Virus record (IMG/VR): IMGVR_UViG_3300025073_000608
Span: 1 to 64,000 of that record
Length of the DNA: 64,000 nt
Source of the DNA: a virus
Direction: 5' to 3' (one strand)
The notes under the pieces were generated by a model. The model had not been told where the DNA came from, did not search any database, and was given only the letters and a program-made list of their open reading frames with translations. Below are positions 45,401 to 53,080 of this stretch, piece after piece. Numbering within the stretch: the first letter of the stretch is position 1; every line of letters starts with the position of its first letter. The position numbers were made by a program, and so were the translations under genes.

Positions 45401-47293
45401 AAAATACAAAAATACATGGAATCGAATAGGTCACCAGAAGTATTAAAAGCTATTCAACAGGGAGTATTTTTAACAGCTAATAACACCCTAGATACCGCTG
45501 AAAAATCAGACAAAATCGTGGCCGGATTTGAAGCTTTTAGACAAGAAATGAATTTCAAACAGTTAGCAAATTTCATGGGCGGAATGAAAAATTTCATGGA
45601 TAGAGATTCTCGTCGCACTTTTAGACAAGATATCGTGCGCGGGCTCTCTCTCATGGAAAAGGGAACTAATCCAGAAATTAAAGGCCAAGGGGCAATGTTA
45701 TTTTTAAATAAAATGAAGGAAAGTAATGTTGCTATTGATTTAAGTGGCAAAAATCCTCTTTCTAAATTAATGTCAAGAGCTTTTTCTACAGCCCAATCGG
45801 GAATATCGTTTTCTCAAGATAAGTCATTTAATGAAATGTCGGGGATGTTACAACGACTTGGTTTATCTAAAGAAACAGTGAGCGGTTTTAAAGGATATAA
45901 ACAGGCAGGCTCAGAGATGTCTGCTTTAGCTTCATTACAGCTCCAACTACAACCAGAAAACGCAAAAATGTTACAGGCTGGAGATAAAGATATTTCGACT
46001 ATCCCAAAACAACTTAATGAAGCATTTTCCCAAACCTCTAAAGAAATTAAGGGATTTGGAGAATCTTTAGTTACCACAGGTAAGCAAGTAAAATCCGCTT
46101 TACAAGATATTACGGATGTCAGAAAACTAAATGCTGCTTCTGAAGCAACCGATTTAAAACGTTTTACTGATGTTATGGAAAAGATTGCTAAACGTTTTGA
46201 GGGGGCGACACAGGAACCAGAGCTTAAAAAACAATGGAACATCGCTGGTTCCTTACCAAGTGTTGGTGGGGCTGTGGCTGGAGCAGCCATTACTGGGGCC
46301 ATACAATTATTTGCCTATAATAGATTAGGAAAACTATTAGCTCAACAAGCAGCTTATAAACCTCAAGCACAATATTCTTCTTCTAAATATTATCCAGTTA
46401 ATTTTGATGATGATGTTGGTGTTCCTAGAGGCCAAGGTCCATATCGTCCTTATAATCCTGTTAGTCGTCCAGGAACACCTATATTTATGCCGGGGGTCGG
46501 TGGAGAAGAAGCTAGAAGGAAAATGTCATTTTTCCAAAATATGAAAAATAGGGCGGGAAAGATGAATTGGAAAGGAATAGGAAAAGGAGGAATGATAGCT
46601 TCGGCAATGATGCTTCCTATGATGTTACAAGCAGGAGAAGAATCAGGGGGAACTTCAGCTCTTGGAACTGCCGCTTCTTACGGAGGATTAGCTTCTATGG
46701 GAATGGCTGCTGCTAATATTGGGTCGAAATTTGCTGGTCCGGTTGGACTAGGAACCTCTGTGGCTTATGGAAGTTTCTCTGCCGGTCAAGCCCTTTATAA
46801 ATCAAGAATGGGAGATGTAAATCTTAGTAGTCGAGGGTTTGAAATCGAGCAATATGTTCAATCTAGATTGATGAAGGGGGACAGTAACGAAAAAATGACC
46901 CAATATTTAGACAAACTTATTAAAACTAATGATGAAAGCGCAAAATCACTAGATGGATGGCAAAAAGCATTTAGTCCTACAGCAAATGGACAATTGGGAA
47001 GTTTACAATCATCTACTCAAGAATTAAAGGCTATCCGAGCTAATTTAGACGTTATTAAACAAAATGGAGAACAACAAAAAGCCTTAGAAAACGCTGCTAA
47101 AACTGGAGAACCAGCCACAGTTAACTCTAATATGAAAGTCGAGATTTCATTAAAAGACGCCGCTAATGTTCCAGACATGATTATGAAAACATTTATTGAG
47201 CCATTAAAGGCTAAATTAGCTGAGTTACAAGCTCAAGTTGTTAATCTTCAATCAATAAATAATGTTACCGTAGCTCCCGCTGCCATAGAATAA
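39437..47293 (+). CDS. Tape measure protein with inserted enzyme-like domains
   Basis: A 2618-residue protein. Residues about 60-330 match the TP901-type tape measure core (FQDAAKAATEFSRQGLG, EEAVSSLTGALNSF, GGSVIGNAFKTIFTRLQ, EMVGGVYQINILKA). Residues 544-1369 are unusual: five GGF(V/I)PNLA-type motifs (544, 639, 852, 1288 degenerate, 1361) bracket segments unlike tape measure sequence. Residues 649-851 carry kinase-like motifs (GSGSYGEFF, Lys679/680, His786/Asp789/Asn796, Asp805/Asp808). Residues 862-1287 carry a PD-(D/E)XK-like set (Asp1067, Glu1089-I-Lys1091) and a P-loop-like GPMGAGKL. The rest is helical with Gly/Ala-rich hydrophobic segments near 1500-1560, 2275 and 2385-2450, as expected for the membrane-interacting part. 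It sets tail length and is ejected at infection. Confidence 0.95.
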   Translation: MGYNMMLKIGTEVDSSPVTRFMNDMRSKSAALGASLSKSDFIPALGRITGKATEFQKSLAASNARVIAFGASAGSIYALRTAFVKLVESTVQVEKALSSINSLLNLGSRDLQSFSNNLFRIANQTGVSFQDAAKAATEFSRQGLGVEETLKRTSAALALSRLSGLGYEEAVSSLTGALNSFTKEALDAEDVVNRLASVDAKYAVSAGDLAKALSRVGASASDANVSFNETIALVTAAQQVTARGGSVIGNAFKTIFTRLQRPEVLLDLESAGVMVRNLQGEMLPLIQVLKNLSSTYDSLAVAQKSFVAEMVGGVYQINILKAIMADLGSNMSIFGGAMKTAEESIGSVDARLKILNNTISAQLIRTTNELEKSFNNIGTLLLGGSMRSGLDVFNSLLSKVTAFTDKSSTEDEGIYQKIESVGAQGLLKGVATILGGPAIQFALFAILKLFERLQKFVIDSTKDFVGLDQKAKEREAIEQTIVALLTQEKDALDKLVSGEETVLSKSQAILATLQKQNTELKLRATYASAMTNILAPSISMGKTAAGGFVPNLALDPEQAAARSLGYFAGRTLSTQVKVGSSSLRVLANANESKSTVIGPNGMAYDYIHPPEGTKAWDLHRANSIATNGIDPKLLARRPVAGGFVPNLAIPKSARSLGSGSYGEFFDYRKNIGGYSIGAKKFNTSYLDDGSVDEMMLHESVSKEYTTGKKLEALNKEGSLFTYPKIFGGLSGSMRAGRVGKEVLPGRNLWDASKSSIQRSRQFGRYEDLMSALQLSAFREMMSVGVHANDFIGHPGNTVFNDRALDIFDKINKNPNKAGKLSDRLRKNPRLQSQVGASMARQGARLGVVDPVYAGGFIPNLAFEDNFFQPNDLSEAAKQFLPGPQYDLFMKRAQKKGLIPKSKEDLRKWLGGVAVGKTGFEGFSSESADAFASIMTRSNIAGERMAKQSAINTKINPADAQEMLSWLAPQFPMIAAYAQSSNVKPFKNYSYVTPFQAGENSFRVPLKFLSHSQGPALYEKLMADAKTMGFPLPKESMGSVFGNIFDASMKNFFQERGVPVGGKNAALDIMGYHPDIAQYIGTNEKFSGAEIKASIEEGITSMPGKIFRTLVGDDAGRLVGPSSKVPPILGVNTFNEKRGNIGILDRDTFQSSASRSTNSFESLLYGAMATRRPLMVQTGPMGAGKLAAAKGMGGKMILSQADLAGVEQLLLNTTSQADTGVYGLAYGLASKIKAFRGSIPSLRARMISEGRKENPNATIHEGTMQEFEALFARLEKEMGPLGRLSYMSAAGGFISPLGEALRAENSMTGGRGRVGSHPLLVSPSNPMGLAAFDSNQGTVGNAINQHSSRQSLGQIKRQRSSAGGFIPNLAEGEIFGTNLGNSVMLSLVGFASQLNYSRDIMSKVNSKYGFFLNSHDKELQKMNLVTQEYSRLHKSLLKQETAQVFFTSSLDKSAEKVRFTSPKEMEDKFGASIQGYSEALNKEKSRLETSKQSTFKAGLFTSFGGAMLGGMASSIAGKFSPTAGAAFDNLTTAATNAGQALVTFPNRIGKTIAGGIAGAGITQSLDTWMKGLEGSRFQLELQTSKTQKFISKLDALTRTLGEYDTLVHDSAVPLRVLNQETVKYINLLSELKTSSATTNGEGKVLAARIESAPTSAAKIGLLQEARALKEKELEKAQLGQLIMELSGKRSGLGMSSGTFSYNSELEKSSVEQNISSIAGGIVNQLSEEVKTSLKNNVTQAGTFRNILNNDKTSSSFINSIGERGKGEQDIQVIVQKMRNIMAQQQMSSLPEAVSARETLTQQNSVRQQRLEMVTQREQSLRRLYINQGSFATDNALGLRGLAAKQSYGKTTLEAEKTNALMPLLQQQFGERSIRSLRTSMELNQVSNEGQFKEGEIARDVQGSLKNIYVQSFDSMAKNLTATQLGAKGLQSTINPSSQVLIEGLNTGLAKVLGQGNILKDFKTPTGGFNFEAFEKMVAASSGTSIGDQSKIQKYMESNRSPEVLKAIQQGVFLTANNTLDTAEKSDKIVAGFEAFRQEMNFKQLANFMGGMKNFMDRDSRRTFRQDIVRGLSLMEKGTNPEIKGQGAMLFLNKMKESNVAIDLSGKNPLSKLMSRAFSTAQSGISFSQDKSFNEMSGMLQRLGLSKETVSGFKGYKQAGSEMSALASLQLQLQPENAKMLQAGDKDISTIPKQLNEAFSQTSKEIKGFGESLVTTGKQVKSALQDITDVRKLNAASEATDLKRFTDVMEKIAKRFEGATQEPELKKQWNIAGSLPSVGGAVAGAAITGAIQLFAYNRLGKLLAQQAAYKPQAQYSSSKYYPVNFDDDVGVPRGQGPYRPYNPVSRPGTPIFMPGVGGEEARRKMSFFQNMKNRAGKMNWKGIGKGGMIASAMMLPMMLQAGEESGGTSALGTAASYGGLASMGMAAANIGSKFAGPVGLGTSVAYGSFSAGQALYKSRMGDVNLSSRGFEIEQYVQSRLMKGDSNEKMTQYLDKLIKTNDESAKSLDGWQKAFSPTANGQLGSLQSSTQELKAIRANLDVIKQNGEQQKALENAAKTGEPATVNSNMKVEISLKDAANVPDMIMKTFIEPLKAKLAELQAQVVNLQSINNVTVAPAAIE
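41066..43543 (+). repeat. Five GGF(V/I)PNLA motifs bracketing tape measure inserts
   Basis: AAGGFVPNLA at 41066-41095, VAGGFVPNLA at 41351-41380, YAGGFIPNLA at 41990-42019, SAAGGFISPLG at 43295-43327 (degenerate) and SAGGFIPNLA at 43514-43543. Spacing is irregular (95, 213, 436 and 73 residues), so they are separators between domains and not a tandem repeat. Confidence 0.9.
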
Positions 47294-47295
47294 AT

Positions 47296-48996
47296 ATGCC
47301 AATTAACCTATCAGGAATTACAACAGGACTACTAGGTTATACTCTTAAAAAAGAACTTTTAGGAGACTCTACATTTTGGCGAGAAACACAAATATTTGAC
47401 TACGAATTACTTTCATTAAATCTTACTGGTGGAAATTTTAATTCTTCGGCAGTTCATTCATATTTTCTTAATGATTTTAAAAATAGATTTTCTGGAGATA
47501 TAAGTGTTAAAGTTCTTCAAACCCAAGCTGATTATTCTTTTCCCAGCGATTCTTTACGAGGACTAAAGTATAATGTCCAAATAGAGGTTAAAACGTCTCC
47601 ATTGTCAGTAGGACAAACCCAACCAGAATTAAGTGGAGCTTTTTATACTGGAGTAAATCCCTCTTTCTTTACCCAATATTCTTCTGGACTTAACGACTTT
47701 AAAGAAGAGTTTTCGTTAGAGCGAAGCGAAGCTGGCATTAAAAGTTTTCTCCATAATGTCTCTTTTGGATTAGCGACCGGAAATAGAACCGCGGCTTTAA
47801 CGATTGCCTCTGGAATTTTTAGCGTTGATTATTATTCTAATTTAGGGTCGATAGGTGTTTCTGGTGGAGAATCTTTGGGGGATACTGGATATTTTAGAGA
47901 TTATTATAGTGAAACATTTGATACTTTTAGACATACCTATAGTTTTAGCAAACGAAGAGAAGTTTTTCCTTTTTCTGGGTCGCAAGCGGCATCTCCTCGT
48001 TCGTATAATCTAAAACATAAATTAGAATTAAGAGATAATGGTATTATTGACGTGGTAGAATCCTCTAATATTAAAGGATATATGTCTTTTGCTCAATCAA
48101 GAGATGCTTGCAATAGCCTTCTTTCTTCTGCATATTCTAGATGCAATGATGTATATAATAAATTTAAAAATTTTTCGTCGCAATATAATATCACTGATAT
48201 TTTAATAACTGGCGCAAAACGAACGAGCATTACATATAATCATTTGGCAATGACCTCTGATTATGAAATAGAATTTACTAATGATGCTCAGTTTTCAGCT
48301 AGTGGCGTGTCCACGAATGAAACCATGGAAATGAATGTTGACGAAAAAAACCTAATAGACATTAAACATTCTTTTGATTATGTTTTTAATAGAAAATCGC
48401 CCCCACAAGGAAATATTATTTATACTTTGTCTGGGGTTAATATTTCGTCTCCGAAAACAGTAACAGGCTATTATTTAAATAGTCAATTTTATAATGCCGC
48501 TTTACCTATCAAATGGATTCAATCATCATTTTCTTGGCCATCTAAAAAAAATAAGGCTACGGCCACATTCCAATATTCTAATCATCCAAGATTTTTTGTT
48601 ACGATTAATAATGTATTTTTCTATTTTTTAGATACAAAAGTTCAGGACACTCGACCAGTAGATATAGTTACAGAATATAAAGTGGTCAATAGACCATCAA
48701 AGTTAAGTGTCATTAATTATGCTTATCAAACACAAAGAGGACAAATTCAAATAACCTTAGACGGTGGAGCGGGATATAATCCTAATGAATTTTTGACGAC
48801 ATTTAGAAGTAATACGTCTACATATTTAACGGCCTTATATAGACATGGAATAGAATTATTTATGAAACAATTTGTTAATATAATTCCCATAGCTTTTACT
48901 TATCAATTATCTGACATAAAATATACAATTAATTCAGAGGGGATTATTCAATTGGTTATGACCGTTGATTATACAGTAAAGAAATATACATCTTAA
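47296..48996 (+). CDS. Tail-tip/baseplate protein
   Basis: A 566-residue, beta-rich protein beginning 2 bases after the tape measure gene, the standard position for distal tail proteins. Recognisable parts are an N-terminal domain ending in YNVQIEVKTSPLSVG, a middle with YSETFDTFRHTYSFSKRR, and a helical segment (SRDACNSLLSSAYSRCNDVYN). The order of these elements parallels the next protein, suggesting distant paralogy. No peptidase or lysozyme motif found. Confidence 0.55.
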   Translation: MPINLSGITTGLLGYTLKKELLGDSTFWRETQIFDYELLSLNLTGGNFNSSAVHSYFLNDFKNRFSGDISVKVLQTQADYSFPSDSLRGLKYNVQIEVKTSPLSVGQTQPELSGAFYTGVNPSFFTQYSSGLNDFKEEFSLERSEAGIKSFLHNVSFGLATGNRTAALTIASGIFSVDYYSNLGSIGVSGGESLGDTGYFRDYYSETFDTFRHTYSFSKRREVFPFSGSQAASPRSYNLKHKLELRDNGIIDVVESSNIKGYMSFAQSRDACNSLLSSAYSRCNDVYNKFKNFSSQYNITDILITGAKRTSITYNHLAMTSDYEIEFTNDAQFSASGVSTNETMEMNVDEKNLIDIKHSFDYVFNRKSPPQGNIIYTLSGVNISSPKTVTGYYLNSQFYNAALPIKWIQSSFSWPSKKNKATATFQYSNHPRFFVTINNVFFYFLDTKVQDTRPVDIVTEYKVVNRPSKLSVINYAYQTQRGQIQITLDGGAGYNPNEFLTTFRSNTSTYLTALYRHGIELFMKQFVNIIPIAFTYQLSDIKYTINSEGIIQLVMTVDYTVKKYTS

Positions 48997-48997
48997 T

Positions 48998-50593
48998 ATG
49001 GGAGACTTATCTGTAACATATAATAATAGCACTCTTAGCCCAACCCCGCTAGTTAGGTTTTCTCAACAGTTTATTGATTACAATCAACGATGGGGACAAG
49101 TAGCCCAAATAACTTTAGATGGATTTATCACAGGCATTAACGGTTCTGGGGCCATTAACACTCTAACTAATATTTTTACTGGACAATTTGGGAGATTGAC
49201 TGTATCTGAAATCGGTGGTTCTACTTTATATGATTGGACAAATGTTGTTATTGATAATTTAAGTTTCAGTAATAATTATTTTTATTCTGGAGGGCAAGTT
49301 CCATATTCTATTTCTTTAAAGTCTTATACTATTCCAAGCGGGGTCATTGAACCGATTAATGAATATTCTTTTAGTCAAGGTGATGACGGAATAGTTTCTT
49401 TATCTCATAAAATATCAGCCAAGGGTATTAAAAATTCTTCCTCAGCCTTTAATAATGCTGTAACATTTGTAAAATTTTTCACGGGGGCTAATTCAACGTC
49501 ATTTTTTATTCCCACTGGAAAGCCTGTTTTATTTAATGTTGTTGAGGTGATTGATAGATTAAGTTCTTCTTTTTCAGTTACAGAAACCTATAAATATGTT
49601 ACTGGTTCGACCGACACTTATTTAGAGACATTTTCTGCGACTATTAATAATCCAGTAGACGCTATTTATCCGACGATTGAAACTAATTTAAAAATTCAGG
49701 GTTCTCCATATAACGACTCGGCTGGAAATTTAAGTTCTTCGGTCACAGGGATTAATATTCTTTCTCGTATACAAAATCTTGGTATATTAACTGGCTTTTT
49801 GGGTATTAGTAACTTTTCGTTAAATCAGGATTCAGGAACAAATACTTTTGAAATAAGAAGTAATTATATTTCTGGTTTAACGTCTGGAGATATTACAGGA
49901 TATTTTGATTATAATATTTCTGTAGATGTAGATAGAGTCTTACCAAAAAATGTTTGGAAAATAGAAGGGGAATTTTTTTGTTTGGGACCATTGGATTATA
50001 AATTAAATCAATTATCTCTTTTTAAATCTCAAATAAGCAATTGGAGAACTTATCTTTCAGGATTAATAGTAAGTTCTCCGTTGTTCTCTGGAATTGCAAC
50101 CCCAGGAAATTTTCTTTCTGCCAATCTTCCAATTTCTATTCAAGAGAATTCTGGTGTTGGTAATTTTAAAATTAACATGTCCATGCCTGAAGGGGGAGAT
50201 TTATTAGGAGCTAATCAAAAATATAATGTTTCTGTCCAACCATCTTTATGGAAATTTGATACGTTAGCTGCTGGAAATATTGAAGGACATTATGTAGTTC
50301 AAGATTCTCAAATGAGAAATAGGGCTAAAATTTCTATTGATGTTACTGCTGATTCTTTGAATCCTAAAACTCTTACAAGTATTGCTTCTGGCATTTTGGA
50401 TAGATTAAGAGACATTTATGTGTCAGATGGAGTGGTAATTAATGATAATTTATCAACGGGTTTGTCTGATATCTCTTATAATAAAGAGTGGATAGGTATG
50501 GATACACAAAGTTCTGGCGTATTATATACTAAACTAGTAGGTTCCACGTCTAGAAGTTTTACGAGAATTCCTGGCTACTCTTTTGGTTATTAA
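48998..50593 (+). CDS. Tail-tip/baseplate protein, likely paralogue of the preceding one
   Basis: A 531-residue protein. The opening (PLVRFSQQFIDYNQRWGQVAQITLDGFITG) is a pattern often seen in phage distal tail/baseplate proteins (a strand pair around ITLDG). Later elements parallel the 47296 product: VPYSISLKSYTIPSG, then SSSFSVTETYKYVTGSTDTY, and a helix SGILDRLRDIYV. It starts 1 base after the preceding stop without a separate motif. Confidence 0.55.
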   Translation: MGDLSVTYNNSTLSPTPLVRFSQQFIDYNQRWGQVAQITLDGFITGINGSGAINTLTNIFTGQFGRLTVSEIGGSTLYDWTNVVIDNLSFSNNYFYSGGQVPYSISLKSYTIPSGVIEPINEYSFSQGDDGIVSLSHKISAKGIKNSSSAFNNAVTFVKFFTGANSTSFFIPTGKPVLFNVVEVIDRLSSSFSVTETYKYVTGSTDTYLETFSATINNPVDAIYPTIETNLKIQGSPYNDSAGNLSSSVTGINILSRIQNLGILTGFLGISNFSLNQDSGTNTFEIRSNYISGLTSGDITGYFDYNISVDVDRVLPKNVWKIEGEFFCLGPLDYKLNQLSLFKSQISNWRTYLSGLIVSSPLFSGIATPGNFLSANLPISIQENSGVGNFKINMSMPEGGDLLGANQKYNVSVQPSLWKFDTLAAGNIEGHYVVQDSQMRNRAKISIDVTADSLNPKTLTSIASGILDRLRDIYVSDGVVINDNLSTGLSDISYNKEWIGMDTQSSGVLYTKLVGSTSRSFTRIPGYSFGY

Positions 50594-50596
50594 AAA

Positions 50597-50602
50597 GTGT
50601 AA
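50597..50602 (+). promoter_or_regulatory. Candidate late promoter motif GTGTAA
   Basis: AAAAAGTGTAATTAAAAATGG lies 25 bases before the ATG at 50622, followed by a GGAAAAAGG ribosome site; it begins 3 bases after the preceding stop. Confidence 0.5.
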
Positions 50603-50621
50603 TTAAAAATGGAAAAAGGTA

Positions 50622-53078
50622 ATGAATATTGGCCCATTTCTAACATGTATAAGTTATTATAATATTTCTACTGGAGCTTCAAATGCTTTAGAAGGAGTAT
50701 ATTCTTTTAATAGTGGAACAACGGGAATAATATATAATCAACTTTATACTACTGGTCAACACTTTATAAGTGGAGAAATCTCTTCTCAAGCAGTCCCATT
50801 AATTAATCTTTCCCCTTTTCCTTTTACAGGAAATCAATTTTCAGGAAATAACGGATATAGCATTGGATATAAACATACAGGAAATTTCGGTATTATCTTA
50901 GATATTGCCTCGAATGGATGTTCTAAAAGAAGTGGGGCATTTTTAGGTAAAAATCAAATTATAATATCTACAGTTGATAATATCAGCGGATTATCTAGTG
51001 GTTTTTATTTGGGAATTACTGATTCAAATAGACTATTTCTTCAAACATCTGGTAAATTAGAAACATTAAATAAAGAACTTAGTGTTAGAGATTTAATATA
51101 CGTTGGATTAGTAGATAATAGATATATAGATTTTGGTATTGTTAATATGGCCGATAATAGTTATTTTAATGCTTCTTTGTATTTTTCTGGAGCATTTTTA
51201 AATACTTCAAATTTATATTTAGGTGAATTTTTTAATAATAACAATACTGGGGCAACGGGATTCTTTGGTAATATTTATCATGCTATTTTATTTAAAGATT
51301 CTATTTTACCGTATGATATTTCTGTGTGTGCTGATTGTTCTTTTGTTTCTGGATATAATACGGTTACAGGATACTATGCTAGTAGTGGATATCAAATAAC
51401 AGGAACGTATTTTTCAGGAATTCAAGAAGTGGCGGTTACTGGACTATCATATATAACAGGGACAATGACTAGAACTAATGGACAAGTAGTTAATGTTATT
51501 GTCCAATCTGGATTATCTGGATTAGTGACAACTGGTGAAATTGTTTTTCCTTTATTTTCTGGTATTCCATTTACAGGAACACGAAACGATACTGCATTTT
51601 TATATGATTTGGCGACGTTAAGTTCTTTTTCTCAGTATTCTATAGATTTTGATTTATCTTTAACTTCTGGAGATGTTGTAGAAATTTATACTTATTCTAG
51701 AGAAATTCCCTATCTAAGTAGAAAAATTACCGGCAACATGTGGCCTCAAGATACAGGATTTATTCAATTATTTGGTAATGGTTTAGCTGAAACAAATGGG
51801 GTGGATTATTATGTATCCAGAAATAGTATTAGTGGTTTTTTTGATGACGATAATTTAACGTATGATATTTTAAAGAAAAATTCAACCGTTATCCCATATA
51901 GTGGTTATTGGTATCAAAGTAGAATAGCTGTTAGTGGCGGAGGATTTTTTCCTCCATCATCGCAGTTTAATGAACCTACTGGAATAACTGGGGCGATTTT
52001 TATTACTGGGCTATCTGGTATTTGTACTGGAAATAATACTTATCCGTTCTTTGGATATGATTTATATTTAAATGGTCAGAAATTAGTATCGGGATATCAA
52101 TATTCTATTTCTGGTTCTGGGACTAATGGTTTTGTGGTTATATTAACTGGAACAGGATTACCATATTTTTCTGCCGACCAAATTCCAGAGACAGGAATTC
52201 CGTCTGGATTTTCGGATATACAAGATAATGAGTTGTCTTTTATTCCTCAATATAGTGGTTTTTATCGTTATCTTTTTAATATTACTGGTTCCCAAGTGAA
52301 TCTTACTAATATTACTGGATTTTCAGAACAGGTATGGTTAAATGGAATTCGTCAATATTATCAACGAGATTATCGTCGTTTTGTTCCCTGCTCTTTTGTT
52401 AGCGGAATTATTGATATTCCAATTTTAGAATATGTTTTGTATTCTTCTTTAAATTTAGATACTACTGGATATTGGAATTTTGTATTTCCAACAACATATC
52501 ATGTATCTGGGGCGACAGGAATGTGGGTAAGCGGTTCTACAGGATATTCGATTGGATGGACTGGTGGCATTAATTATTATCCAACAGGATTATTTGTCGA
52601 ATTATATAGCAAATTGACTTATCCAGATGGTTCATCAGATGAATATTTTATTCCTTCGGGAATGGTTAGCACTCAAGCCACAGGTATAACTGGATGGTTA
52701 CCATCTAGTAGAAACCACCGAGGTTTTGTTCAGGCAAGGTATCATAGCGGAAATGTTTTTGGACCATTTGGGGTAACTAAAGCTATTAGTGGAATGCCCC
52801 AGGCACCAAATAAAACCGGAGAAACAATAAACTATAATGGACCATCAACATCTTTTACGGGAAGTTTCGACACTTCATCAGCGTTTAGTAATTATTATTT
52901 ACAAACTGAGAGAAATACTGGAAATGGATTTTCTGGTTTTTCTACTTCTGGTTATCCAAATTTTAATGTCGTAGATACGGTTCCAATTACTTTAACATAT
53001 AATTATCGAGCCAAATTTATTGATGGGACAACGGCAAGTCCATATTATACTTGGTATTGGTATTCAGAGATTCCTTAA
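50622..53078 (+). CDS. Tail protein with LamG-like and FN3-like domains
   Basis: An 818-residue protein. Residues about 20-235 look like a concanavalin/LamG-type jelly roll (GYSIGYKHTGNFGIILDI, LYLGEFFNNNNTGATGFFGNIYHAILFKDSI), a fold that often binds glycans. The middle consists of beta-sandwich units with repeated DLYLNGQKLVSGYQY / VWLNGIRQYYQRDY elements. The last 90 residues (SGMPQAPNKTGE, then YLQTERNTGN and YNYRAKFIDGT) resemble a fibronectin type III domain. It is likely a tail-tip or side-fibre component that contacts the cell surface. Confidence 0.6.
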   Translation: MNIGPFLTCISYYNISTGASNALEGVYSFNSGTTGIIYNQLYTTGQHFISGEISSQAVPLINLSPFPFTGNQFSGNNGYSIGYKHTGNFGIILDIASNGCSKRSGAFLGKNQIIISTVDNISGLSSGFYLGITDSNRLFLQTSGKLETLNKELSVRDLIYVGLVDNRYIDFGIVNMADNSYFNASLYFSGAFLNTSNLYLGEFFNNNNTGATGFFGNIYHAILFKDSILPYDISVCADCSFVSGYNTVTGYYASSGYQITGTYFSGIQEVAVTGLSYITGTMTRTNGQVVNVIVQSGLSGLVTTGEIVFPLFSGIPFTGTRNDTAFLYDLATLSSFSQYSIDFDLSLTSGDVVEIYTYSREIPYLSRKITGNMWPQDTGFIQLFGNGLAETNGVDYYVSRNSISGFFDDDNLTYDILKKNSTVIPYSGYWYQSRIAVSGGGFFPPSSQFNEPTGITGAIFITGLSGICTGNNTYPFFGYDLYLNGQKLVSGYQYSISGSGTNGFVVILTGTGLPYFSADQIPETGIPSGFSDIQDNELSFIPQYSGFYRYLFNITGSQVNLTNITGFSEQVWLNGIRQYYQRDYRRFVPCSFVSGIIDIPILEYVLYSSLNLDTTGYWNFVFPTTYHVSGATGMWVSGSTGYSIGWTGGINYYPTGLFVELYSKLTYPDGSSDEYFIPSGMVSTQATGITGWLPSSRNHRGFVQARYHSGNVFGPFGVTKAISGMPQAPNKTGETINYNGPSTSFTGSFDTSSAFSNYYLQTERNTGNGFSGFSTSGYPNFNVVDTVPITLTYNYRAKFIDGTTASPYYTWYWYSEIP

Positions 53079-53080
53079 TT

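Noticed and set aside
45454-46302. Minus-strand open frames of about 100-160 codons inside the tape measure gene
   Set aside because: They mirror the plus-strand codon bias, lack start signals and resemble no protein.
53051-53080. TTG start for the hub-like gene
   Set aside because: It would overlap the preceding gene by 28 bases, while ATG 53081 lies 2 bases after that stop and gives a natural N-terminus.
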